Assembly (NCBI GenBank): GCA_019347795.1
Contig: JAHWKS010000049.1
Span: 1 to 12,739 of the forward strand
From: Planctomycetota bacterium
Lineage (GTDB): Bacteria; Planctomycetota; Planctomycetia; Pirellulales; Pirellulaceae
Reading direction: 5' to 3'
DNA length: 12,739 nucleotides
Part shown: positions 1 to 6,759 of the stretch, piece by piece
Numbering within the stretch: the first letter of the stretch is position 1
Layout of the letters: each line of letters opens with the position of its first letter
Program-made: the position numbers and the translations under genes
The notes under the pieces: model-generated
What the model was told of the DNA's origin: nothing
The model's input: only the letters and a program-made list of their open reading frames with translations
Database searches by the model: none

Positions 1-263
1 CGGACGGCAACCGCATCGCGGCCGCCAGCAGCCTCAACGGCGCGGGAGAGGTGCGGGTGTACGACGCGGGCGACGGCAAGCAAATCAGCCGCATGGAGCT
101 GAAGGACAGCGGCGCGTTCGCCGTCTCCTTCCATCCCGACGGCGCCACGGTGGCCGCCGGCGGGTTCGACGGCAAAGTGCGCCTCATCGACGCCGCCACC
201 GGCGAGGTGAAGCAGGAGTTTTTCCCCGTTCCCCTGGAGCCGGAAGTCGCCGCAACGGAGTGA
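1..263 (+). CDS. WD40 repeat protein, C-terminal fragment
   Basis: The reading frame is open from the window edge (first full codon at base 3) to the TGA at 261-263, so only the last 86 residues are visible. They contain two WD40-type blades: one ending in a GEVRVYDAGDGK stretch, then a full one with FHPDGATVAAGGFDGKVRLIDAATG, which has the usual strand - DG turn - strand - DxxTG pattern. A short acidic tail follows. WD40 propellers are binding scaffolds with no catalytic role by themselves. In planctomycetes such proteins are often encoded beside DUF1549/DUF1553 and DUF1501 genes, and a DUF1549/DUF1553 gene does lie two genes downstream on the same strand. The next gene starts 2 bases after this stop, so co-transcription is likely. 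Whether the missing N-terminal part carries a signal peptide or a cytochrome-like domain cannot be seen. Confidence 0.88.
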   Translation, partial: DGNRIAAASSLNGAGEVRVYDAGDGKQISRMELKDSGAFAVSFHPDGATVAAGGFDGKVRLIDAATGEVKQEFFPVPLEPEVAATE

Positions 264-265
264 CC

Positions 266-469
266 ATGATTGCGAACGATCAGGAGTTGCGCGTCACGCT
301 TGCCCGGGTCGCGCACTTTCAATGTCAATTGCAGCGGCTTCGCGAGGTCGAAACGAATCCTGAGAACTATCGCATGTCGGCATCGGGATTTCTCGCCGAA
401 ATCGACCGCATGCAGCACGAAGTACGAGAATACTCGTCCCCACCGAACCGGAGTCGAAGATGTACGTGA
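266..469 (+). CDS. Small conserved helical protein, 67 aa, function unknown
   Basis: The ATG at 266 lies 2 bases after the WD40 stop; a GTG at 260 overlapping that stop is an alternative start. The product begins MIANDQELRVTLARVAHF and is predicted to be mostly amphipathic helix, with no signal peptide, no membrane segment and a single cysteine. I recognise the pattern (MIANDQEL..., ETNPENYR.SASGFLAEIDRMQ.EVREY) as a short family seen in planctomycetes and some other bacteria, sometimes near toxin-antitoxin-like genes. That is from memory, and no toxin partner is visible here. The last 12 residues after VREY are unlike the rest, being rich in Pro, Arg and Ser, and the stop lies inside the next gene (10-base overlap). 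A one-base frameshift near 431-434 could explain this tail. It is either translationally coupled to its neighbours or a slightly damaged gene. Confidence 0.68.
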   Translation: MIANDQELRVTLARVAHFQCQLQRLREVETNPENYRMSASGFLAEIDRMQHEVREYSSPPNRSRRCT

Positions 470-3400
470 AATCCCTGGCCTCGCTCGTGATCGGCATCGC
501 GGTCGCATCGGTTGCGACGCTCGGTTCGGCCGAGGAGCTGCCGCCGGGCTTGACCGTCACGGCAATCGAAGCCGCGCCGCAGTCGCTTGAGCTTTCGCAC
601 AAGTTCGACTACCGGCAGTTGCTCATCACCGGCGTCCTGGACAACGGCCAGCGGGTCGATCTGACGCGGATGGCGAAGCTCGCCCAGCCGGCGAGAGTCG
701 CCACCGTCAGTGATCACGGCCTGGTGCGTCCGGCGGCCGACGGACAGGAGCAGCTTGTCTTCACCTTCGGCGAACATTCCACGCCGGTCATGGTTAAGGT
801 CACCGGCGCCGAGACGCCGCGGGCCACCTCCTTCGTGCAGGACGTGCAGCCGGCGTTCTCCAAAATGGGCTGCAACTCCGGCACGTGCCACGGCTCCAAG
901 GACGGCAAGAACGGATTCAAGCTTTCGCTGCGGGGGTATGATCCGCTCTTCGATCACCGGGCCTTCACCGACGATCACGGCGCCCGGCGGATCAATCGCG
1001 TGGCGCCGGATCAGAGCCTGATGCTGCTCAAGGCGAGCGGCAGCATCCCGCACGAAGGCGGCGTCCGCACCCGTCCCGGCGAGCCGTTCTACGAGCTGCT
1101 CCGGCAGTGGATCGCCTCCGGCGCCAGGCTCGACCTCGACGCGCCGCGGGTGACATCGATCGAGGTGTTCCCGCAAAACCCGATCGTCCCCCGGGCCGGG
1201 ATGAAACAACAGATGCAAGTCGTCGCCACGTACGCGGACGGCGTCACGCGCGACGTAACGAATGAAGCTTTCGTCGAAAGCGGCGACATCGAGCTCCTGG
1301 AAGCCGACGCGCAGGGCCTGATCACGACGCTCCGCCGCGGCGAGGCGCCGGTGCTCGTGCGCTACGAAGGCGCCTACGCCGCCACGACGATCACGGTGAT
1401 GGGGGATCGCAGCGAGTTCGTCTGGAGCAATCCGCCCACCTACAACTACCTCGATGAGCACGTCTACGACAAACTCCAGCGGGTCAAAATCCTCCCCAGC
1501 GACGTCTGCACCGACGAGGAGTTCGTCCGCCGCGTGTACCTCGACCTGACCGGCCTGCCGCCGACGGTCGAGCAAGTTCGAGAGTTCCTCGCGGACGAGC
1601 GTCCCTCGCGCGCAAAGCGGGACGCCCTGGTGGATCGTCTGGTGGGTAACCCTGAGTTCATCGAGTACTGGACCAATAAGTGGGCCGACCTGCTCCAGGT
1701 GAATCGCAAGTTCCTGGGCGAGGAAGGCTCGATCACGCTCCGCAACTGGATCAAGCAGCAGGTGGCGACCAACGCGCCGTACGATGAGTTCGCCCGGCAG
1801 GTGCTCACCGCCAGCGGCTCGAACCTGGAGAACCCGCCGGCGTCGTACTACAAGACGCTTCGCGACCCGGACGTGTTGATGGAGAACACGACGCACCTGT
1901 TCCTGGCGATCCGCTTCAACTGCAACAAGTGCCACGACCATCCCTTCGAGCGTTGGACGCAGGACCAGTACTATCACCTCGCGGCGTACTTCGCGCAGGT
2001 CGGATTGAAGGAGGATCAGGCGTTCTCGGGGCAGAAGATCGGCGGCTCGGCCGTGGAAGGCGCCAAGCCGCTGGTCGAGGTGGTGTATGACAAAGGCTCG
2101 GGCGAAGTCACGCACGATCGGACGGGCGAAGTCGCCCCGCCGGCGTTTCCTTATACGCACGCCGACGAACCGCCCGCGGATGCGTCCCGCCGTGATCAAT
2201 TGGCCCACTGGATCACCTCGCCGGAGAACCCGTACTTCGCCAAGAGCTATGTGAACCGGCTCTGGGGCTACCTGTTCGGCCGGGGCATTATCGAGCCGAT
2301 CGACGACATCCGCGCCGGGAACCCGCCCACCAATCCCGAGCTGCTCGATGCGCTGACGCAGGACTTTATCAACAGCGGCTTCGACGTGCAGCACATGTTC
2401 CGCACGATCTGCAAATCGCGCACGTACCAGCACTCGATCCAGACGAACGAGTGGAACGAGGACGACACGATCAACTACTCGCACTGCATCCCGCGGCGCC
2501 TGCCGGCCGAGACGCTGTTCGATGCGATCCACCTCGCCGCTGGCGCCACGCCGAACCTGCCGGGGGCGCCGAAAGGCTTCCGCGCCGCGCAGCTTCCCGA
2601 CGCGGGCGTGCCAATCCCCTTCCTCGACGACTTCGGCCGGCCGACGCGGGAAAGCTCCTGCGAGTGCGAGCGCTCCGACGGCATCGTGCTGGGGCCGGTG
2701 ATGAAGCTCATCAACGGACCGACGGTCGCCGACGCGATCCACAATCCCAACGGCGAGCTGACGAAGCTGGTCGCCGCGGAATCGGATGACGCCAAGCTCA
2801 TTGAAGAAGTCTTCCTCCGCTTCATCGCCCGCAAGCCGACGGAAACGGAGCTGCAGCTCGGCCTGGAGGCGATGCAAGCCGCCGGCGAAGGGCACGACGA
2901 GCTGGTCGCGGCCCTCAAGGCCTACGAGGAGCAGCTTCCGGCGAAACAGACCGAATGGGAGAAACACGCCGCCCGCGAAGTCGAGTGGGTCCCGCTGGAC
3001 GCGACCGAGAAGCGTTCCCAGGTGGAAGCCCAGTTCGAGAAGAAGGAAGACGGCTCGATCTTCGTCTCGGGCCCCAACGGCAAAGATGTCTACACGATCG
3101 TCGCCAATTCGGACTTGAGCGGTATCACGGGGGTGCGGCTGGAGGCGCTTGCCGATCCTGCCCTTCCCGCCGGCGGTCCCGGCCGGGCGCAGAACGGCAA
3201 CTTCGTGCTCAACGAGCTGAAGCTGACAGCCGCGGCGCCGAACGACCCCCGCGGCGCCCAAGCCGTGGAGCTGGTGAACGCCACCGCCGATTTCAGCCAG
3301 TCCGGCTGGGACGTGCGCGGCGCCGTCGACGGCAACGAGGCCAGCGGCTGGGCCGTCTCGCCCGAGTCCAATAAAACCCACACGGCGGTGTTCGAGACGA

Positions 3401-3759
3401 AAGAAGCGATTGGCGCCGAGGGAGGCTCCGTCCTCACCTTCACCTTCAGCCAGCAGTACCAGGACAGCAAGCACACGCTGGGCCGCTTCCGCCTCTCGGT
3501 GACCAACTCACCCAAGCCGTTCACGATGAGCAGGCTGCCGGCCGAGTTGGCGGCCATCCTCAAAACGCCCGCCGATCCGCGGACTCCCGAGCAGCAGCAA
3601 AAGTTGAGCGAGCACTATCGCTCGACCGACTCCGAACTGGCCCGCCTGGAGGCGGAGGTGAAGAAGAGCGAAGAGTTGCTCAAGAACCGCCGCCTGGTCG
3701 GCGTGCAAGACCTCGCCTGGGCGCTCATCAACAACCCAGCGTTCTTGTTCAACCGTTAG
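460..3759 (+). CDS. Secreted DUF1549/DUF1553 protein with cytochrome c-like and Big2-like domains
   Basis: This 1099-residue planctomycete surface or periplasmic protein has a signal peptide at residues 1-24 (cut after LGSA), which fixes the start; a GGAG lies about 7 bases upstream. The order is: a Big2-like Ig domain (about 31-117); a cytochrome c-like segment (about 123-226) with C138-x4-C143-H144; a second Big2-like domain (229-315); DUF1549 (about 328-512), ending in a true CxxCH haem motif (C488, C491, H492) within CNKCHDHPFERW; DUF1553 (about 576-835); a beta-rich sugar-binding-like insert (about 845-1010); a short Lys/Glu-rich helix; and the typical family ending DLAWALINNPAFLFNR. The biochemical role of the family is unknown; electron transfer or polymer binding at the cell surface is inference. 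The usual DUF1501 partner does not follow, as larC converges directly on the stop. It probably belongs to the operon with the WD40 gene. Confidence 0.93.
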   Translation: MYVKSLASLVIGIAVASVATLGSAEELPPGLTVTAIEAAPQSLELSHKFDYRQLLITGVLDNGQRVDLTRMAKLAQPARVATVSDHGLVRPAADGQEQLVFTFGEHSTPVMVKVTGAETPRATSFVQDVQPAFSKMGCNSGTCHGSKDGKNGFKLSLRGYDPLFDHRAFTDDHGARRINRVAPDQSLMLLKASGSIPHEGGVRTRPGEPFYELLRQWIASGARLDLDAPRVTSIEVFPQNPIVPRAGMKQQMQVVATYADGVTRDVTNEAFVESGDIELLEADAQGLITTLRRGEAPVLVRYEGAYAATTITVMGDRSEFVWSNPPTYNYLDEHVYDKLQRVKILPSDVCTDEEFVRRVYLDLTGLPPTVEQVREFLADERPSRAKRDALVDRLVGNPEFIEYWTNKWADLLQVNRKFLGEEGSITLRNWIKQQVATNAPYDEFARQVLTASGSNLENPPASYYKTLRDPDVLMENTTHLFLAIRFNCNKCHDHPFERWTQDQYYHLAAYFAQVGLKEDQAFSGQKIGGSAVEGAKPLVEVVYDKGSGEVTHDRTGEVAPPAFPYTHADEPPADASRRDQLAHWITSPENPYFAKSYVNRLWGYLFGRGIIEPIDDIRAGNPPTNPELLDALTQDFINSGFDVQHMFRTICKSRTYQHSIQTNEWNEDDTINYSHCIPRRLPAETLFDAIHLAAGATPNLPGAPKGFRAAQLPDAGVPIPFLDDFGRPTRESSCECERSDGIVLGPVMKLINGPTVADAIHNPNGELTKLVAAESDDAKLIEEVFLRFIARKPTETELQLGLEAMQAAGEGHDELVAALKAYEEQLPAKQTEWEKHAAREVEWVPLDATEKRSQVEAQFEKKEDGSIFVSGPNGKDVYTIVANSDLSGITGVRLEALADPALPAGGPGRAQNGNFVLNELKLTAAAPNDPRGAQAVELVNATADFSQSGWDVRGAVDGNEASGWAVSPESNKTHTAVFETKEAIGAEGGSVLTFTFSQQYQDSKHTLGRFRLSVTNSPKPFTMSRLPAELAAILKTPADPRTPEQQQKLSEHYRSTDSELARLEAEVKKSEELLKNRRLVGVQDLAWALINNPAFLFNR

Positions 3760-4922
3760 CGATCAACCCACGCAGTGCGGGCGGCGTCGTAGACGTCTTT
3801 CAGCGGGACGTTTTTCTCGGTCGCCAATCTTCGACAGGATTCGAACTCGGGTGAAAAGCTCACGCCGCCGTCTCCCAGCAGCGCGAGCTTGCCTTCCACG
3901 GTCCCCAGCGGCGTTTGGACCGTATGGGGGCGGCGCTCCAGCTTGTGGCGGCTCACCGGCCAGCGCCGCACGCCGAGCGAGCCGGTCTCGCGGAAGAGAA
4001 TCTGCTCCAGGTTCTTAATTAATTCCGGCGGCGAAAGGACGCTCACTTTCACCGCCGGGCGGTTCTTCTTCATCTGGATGGCGGTGGTGTAGACGTCCAG
4101 CGCGCCGGCCTCGGCGAGGAGCGTTGTGGCGTGGCCGATCACTTCGCCGCTGACGTCGTCGAGGTTCGTCTCCAGCATCCACGCCTGGTCGCTCTCGAGA
4201 CGATCGTCGGCGACGCCTACCAAAAGCCGCAGCAGATTCGCCTGCTCCTCCAGGTCGCGATCGCCGGCGCCGTAGCCGATCGTTTCGATCGTGATCGCCG
4301 GCAGCGGGCCGAACGCATCGACGACGGTGGCCGCAATCGCGGCGCCGGTAGGCGTAGTCAGCTCCGCCTCCACGTCGCTGGGCGCCAGCGGCACGCCCCG
4401 GAGAAGCTCCGCCGTGGCCGGCGCGGGAATGCTCACCCGGCCGTGGGCAATCTTCACGAACCCGCGGCCGGTGGGGATGGGAGAGCAGACGATGCGGTCC
4501 AGTTTCAAGAGGTCCAGCCCAATCGCGGCCCCGACGATGTCGGCGATCGAATCCACGGCGCCCACCTCATGGAAGTGGACCTTCTCGATCGACGTCCCAT
4601 GCACCTTCGCCTCCGCCTCGCCGAGCCTGGTGAAGATCCGCTTCGCCAGGTCCTTCTGGCCGGGTGTCAACTCGCCGCGGTCGATCATCTCCGTGATGTG
4701 GTGCAGATGCCGGTGCGCGTGCTCCGGCTCGTGCTCGACCGTCAGATTCGCGGCGCGAAAGCCCTTCTTCTTGACTTCGCCCACCGTCAGCCGGCAAGAG
4801 GGAAGTCCGAGCGAGGCGACCCCGGCCTGAATCGCCGCCAGGTCCACGCCGGCGTCAATCAACGCTCCCAGCAGCATGTCGCCGCTGATGCCGCTCAAGC
4901 AATCGAGATACGCAATTCTCAT
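3756..4922 (-). CDS. larC: LarC, nickel-pincer cofactor nickel insertase
   Basis: LarC (CTP-dependent nickel chelatase, 388 aa) inserts Ni into pyridinium-3,5-bisthiocarboxylic acid mononucleotide, the last step in making the nickel-pincer nucleotide cofactor of lactate racemase (LarA) and related racemases or epimerases. Visible family marks are GISGDM at 11-16, a His-rich loop with EHEPEHAHRHLHH (63-75), HFHEVGAVDS (116-125), SPIPTGRGFVKIAHG (147-161), LETNLDD (250-256) and MKKNRPAVKVSV (284-295). Length is normal, and the gene is one uninterrupted frame, unlike the LarC1/LarC2 frameshift arrangement in Lactobacillus. I chose the ATG at 4922 because family homology begins at MRIAYLDCLSG; the frame stays open to 5078, but that extension is Arg/Pro-rich and overlaps the next gene. 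No larA, larB or larE is in view, so the cofactor's user is elsewhere. It is cytoplasmic and its stop overlaps that of the convergent DUF1553 gene. Confidence 0.95.
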   Translation of the reverse strand: MRIAYLDCLSGISGDMLLGALIDAGVDLAAIQAGVASLGLPSCRLTVGEVKKKGFRAANLTVEHEPEHAHRHLHHITEMIDRGELTPGQKDLAKRIFTRLGEAEAKVHGTSIEKVHFHEVGAVDSIADIVGAAIGLDLLKLDRIVCSPIPTGRGFVKIAHGRVSIPAPATAELLRGVPLAPSDVEAELTTPTGAAIAATVVDAFGPLPAITIETIGYGAGDRDLEEQANLLRLLVGVADDRLESDQAWMLETNLDDVSGEVIGHATTLLAEAGALDVYTTAIQMKKNRPAVKVSVLSPPELIKNLEQILFRETGSLGVRRWPVSRHKLERRPHTVQTPLGTVEGKLALLGDGGVSFSPEFESCRRLATEKNVPLKDVYDAARTAWVDR

Positions 4923-4949
4923 CGCCGCAGTTTCCCAGGAAGAGGCAAG

Positions 4950-4962
4950 CTCACGGCGTGAG
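4950..4962. repeat. Perfect 6-1-6 inverted repeat in the larC/SDR gap
   Basis: CTCACG G CGTGAG is a perfect inverted repeat with a one-base centre. It lies 28 bases upstream of the larC start and 109 bases upstream of the divergent dehydrogenase start. On the minus strand it adjoins a weak -10-like TAGACT (4966-4961), so it could be an operator over the larC start site. No good -35 was found. A 6-bp palindrome can arise by chance in GC-rich DNA, so functional status is unproven. Confidence 0.35.
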
Positions 4963-5060
4963 TCTATCGGCGCGGGGATGAGCGGGAAAGCCGGAGAACG
5001 GGCGTCGCGCTTCGCGAGGAGGCGGTTGGGGCGCAACTGGCGGACCCTGGCGGCGCAAAG

Positions 5061-5066
5061 TACGAT
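5061..5066 (+). promoter_or_regulatory. Possible -10 element for the SDR gene
   Basis: TACGAT (4 of 6 matches to TATAAT) sits 5 bases before the dehydrogenase ATG at 5072, and no convincing -35 hexamer lies at the normal distance. If used, transcription would begin almost at the start codon, giving a near-leaderless mRNA. That would fit the lack of a well-spaced Shine-Dalgarno sequence. Weak evidence. Confidence 0.2.
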
Positions 5067-5071
5067 GAGGC

Positions 5072-5887
5072 ATGGCATTTTGGCGAGACAAGGTCGCTGT
5101 GGTGACCGGCGGCTCGGCGGGCTTGGGCCGCGCGATCGCGGCGGCGTTCGCCGAGCACAAGGTCCGAGTCGCGCTGTGCGCTCGGGACGCGGAGCGGTTG
5201 GAGGCGACCGCCGAGGAACTGCGGCAGCGCGGCGCCGAGGTGCTGCCGATTCTCGCCGACGTCACGAAGCAGGAGGACGTCGATTCCTTGGTGGCCGGCG
5301 CCATCGAGCGCTTCGGCCGGATCGACGTGCTGGTGAACAACGTCGGCCGATCGATGCGGGGGCGGATCCTCGACGTTCGCCCCGAAGACTTTCGCGACTT
5401 GCTGGAGACGAATTTCCTGACGGCCGTCCGGGTGACGCGAGCCGCGGCCCCGCACCTGGCGGCGACGAAGGGGCACATCGTGAACATCGGCTCCCTGGCC
5501 GCGAAGACGACGGGACGATACTTGGGCGCCTATCCCGCGAGCAAATTTCCGCTGGCGACCTACAGCCAGCAACTCCGCTTGGAGTTGGCGCCCGAGGGAA
5601 TTCACGTGCTGCTGGTGTGCCCGGGGCCGATCGCTCGCGACGACGCCGACGCCCGCTACGCGGAGCAAGCCGCCGACCTGCCGGAGTCCGCCCGTCGCCC
5701 CGGGGGCGGGGCGAAGGTGAAAGCGATCGCGCCCGACGACCTCGCGCGCCGCATTCTCGAAGCTTGCCGGCGCCGTCAGCCCGAGCTAATCGTCCCCGCG
5801 AACGCCCGGCTGCTCTTCGCCATCGCGCAACTCTCACCCGCCTGGGGCGACTGGCTTCTGACGCGAATGACGAAAGGGAGCGATTGA
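5072..5887 (+). CDS. SDR-family NAD(P)-dependent oxidoreductase
   Basis: This classical short-chain dehydrogenase/reductase of 271 residues should be a cytoplasmic Rossmann-fold enzyme oxidising or reducing an alcohol/carbonyl pair with NAD(H) or NADP(H). The cofactor motif is TGGSAGLG (12-19, the TGxxxGxG pattern). The structural NNAG motif appears as NNVG (89-92). The catalytic residues are S141, Y154 and K158 in a YPASK motif, with N113-type helix residues within ETNFLTAVRV. CPGPI follows after the active site as in the family. An Arg/Lys-containing loop after strand 2 (ALCARDAERLEA) suggests possible NADP preference, which is inference. The C-terminus carries a hydrophobic patch (LLFAIAQLSPAWGDWLL) as in DHRS7-like members, perhaps for membrane association. 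The start is well fixed by the family N-terminus. It diverges from larC across 149 bases and ends 12 bases from the convergent YdjY gene. The substrate cannot be told from sequence. Confidence 0.93.
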   Translation: MAFWRDKVAVVTGGSAGLGRAIAAAFAEHKVRVALCARDAERLEATAEELRQRGAEVLPILADVTKQEDVDSLVAGAIERFGRIDVLVNNVGRSMRGRILDVRPEDFRDLLETNFLTAVRVTRAAAPHLAATKGHIVNIGSLAAKTTGRYLGAYPASKFPLATYSQQLRLELAPEGIHVLLVCPGPIARDDADARYAEQAADLPESARRPGGGAKVKAIAPDDLARRILEACRRRQPELIVPANARLLFAIAQLSPAWGDWLLTRMTKGSD

Positions 5888-5899
5888 TCGCCCCCGAAC

Positions 5900-6667
5900 T
5901 CATCCTCGCGGCTGCGGGTCCGCCTTCGCCTCATCCGATGGGTTGTCTTTGGCCGCTGTCTTCCGACGTGGGATCAGCACTAGCCTGACCGGCGTGCCCT
6001 GCGGGGGGACGCGCTCGGTGAAGGCTTCGAAGAGGAGCGCGCTGTTGGCTTGGCTGCTCTCGATGGGAAGGTCGAGCGTGGCGGTGGCGAAGTTCGAAAG
6101 GCAGATCAGGTCCCCTTGCTCGGCGTAGTAGTGCCGCTTTCCGGTTTCCTCGTCGGTCCAGAAGCCGCTGCCGGCGAAGACCCAATCCTGCTCCATCTCT
6201 TCCTGCGTCTTTGTGTTGCGGACCCACTCTTGCGCGCGGGCGGCGTGCTTCTTCCCTTCCGCATCGCGCCACAGGACATGAATGTCGATGATCGGCCCCT
6301 CCGCCGGGCGATATTCGGGATTGAACTGCACGCCGCGGCCGGGCTCCGCGCCCACCGCCAGCAGGGCCGCGTGGACGAGGTAGGCCTTCGACTTCACCGC
6401 GATCAAAGACTCATGCTCCTTGGTCCCCTCGGGGCAGGCGAACATTTCGAGGAACCCGTCGCGAAAGGCCACTTCGCCTTCCACGACCACAAGCTTGCGC
6501 TGCGGGTGAATCCACACCGCGTCGTCTTTGCTGAGGCGGATCAGGCCCGCCTCATCCGGCGCGGAAGGAGACTCGGCGGCGCGTTTCTCGGGCGCCTGAG
6601 CCGCGGTTGTTAGCGGGAAAAACGGGAGCGAAAGTGTCGCGATCGCGAGAAAAAAGAAATATCGCAT
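5900..6667 (-). CDS. Secreted YdjY-domain protein
   Basis: This 255-residue protein has a clear signal peptide (MRYFFFLAIATLSLPFFPL, cut near residues 23-25), so it should be exported. The body is one domain that I recognise as the planctomycete YdjY-domain family. Marks are VVVEGEVAFRDG (60-71), LEMFACPEGTKEHESLIAV (73-91) with the single conserved C78, a PEYRPAEG turn (118-124), DWVFAGSGFW (161-170), CLSNFATATLDLPIESS (189-205) and a PPQGTPVRLVL ending. The C-terminal 20 residues are polar and probably disordered. The molecular function of the domain is not known; it is named for a region of E. coli YdjY but the iron-sulphur part of that protein is absent here. No Shine-Dalgarno sequence is seen before the ATG at 6667. 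It diverges from the heparinase-like gene and shares its 92-base control region. Confidence 0.87.
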   Translation of the reverse strand: MRYFFFLAIATLSLPFFPLTTAAQAPEKRAAESPSAPDEAGLIRLSKDDAVWIHPQRKLVVVEGEVAFRDGFLEMFACPEGTKEHESLIAVKSKAYLVHAALLAVGAEPGRGVQFNPEYRPAEGPIIDIHVLWRDAEGKKHAARAQEWVRNTKTQEEMEQDWVFAGSGFWTDEETGKRHYYAEQGDLICLSNFATATLDLPIESSQANSALLFEAFTERVPPQGTPVRLVLIPRRKTAAKDNPSDEAKADPQPRG

Positions 6668-6709
6668 AGCGAGGCAATGTTCCGGCGCGAAGGCTTATCG
6701 TGAAACGCG

Positions 6710-6735
6710 GGGGATACTGGTAGTATACCATCCCC
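6710..6735. repeat. Imperfect palindrome in a divergent promoter gap
   Basis: The left arm is GGGGAT (6710-6715), a 3-base bulge ACT, then GGTA (6719-6722). The loop is GTA, and the right arm is TACC ATCCCC (6726-6735). Ten base pairs form with one bulge, and GTATAC at its centre is itself a perfect palindrome. It lies midway between two divergent start codons (6667 and 6760) and overlaps the minus-strand -10 candidate TATACT, so a repressor binding here could control the YdjY gene and perhaps both genes. Confidence 0.45.
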
Positions 6736-6748
6736 GCCGTTACTTCAA
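6722..6748 (-). promoter_or_regulatory. Candidate promoter for the YdjY-domain gene
   Basis: On the minus strand, TATACT (6727-6722, 5 of 6 to consensus) is preceded by TTGAAG (6748-6743, 4 of 6). The spacer is 15 bases, shorter than the preferred 17. The start site would fall near 6715 and give a leader of about 48 bases. The palindrome at 6710-6735 covers the -10 and the start site. Confidence 0.35.
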
Positions 6749-6759
6749 TTGTATCCGCG

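Noticed and set aside
367..3474. A 1035-codon open frame on the minus strand, antisense to the DUF1553 gene
   Set aside because: It lies wholly inside a gene with clear domains. Its product is Arg/His/Val-rich with no recognisable motif. Such long antisense frames are expected in GC-rich DNA where codon bias makes reverse-strand stops rare.
4131..4961. A plus-strand 276-codon frame and other frames opposite larC
   Set aside because: larC has unambiguous family motifs throughout; the opposite frames have none.
4923..5078. A longer larC start at 5078
   Set aside because: LarC family similarity begins at MRIAYLDC (4922). The 52 extra residues are Arg/Pro-rich and would overlap the divergent SDR start.
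5888..5899. Possible terminator between the SDR and YdjY genes
   Set aside because: Only 12 bases lie between the two stops and no inverted repeat is present.
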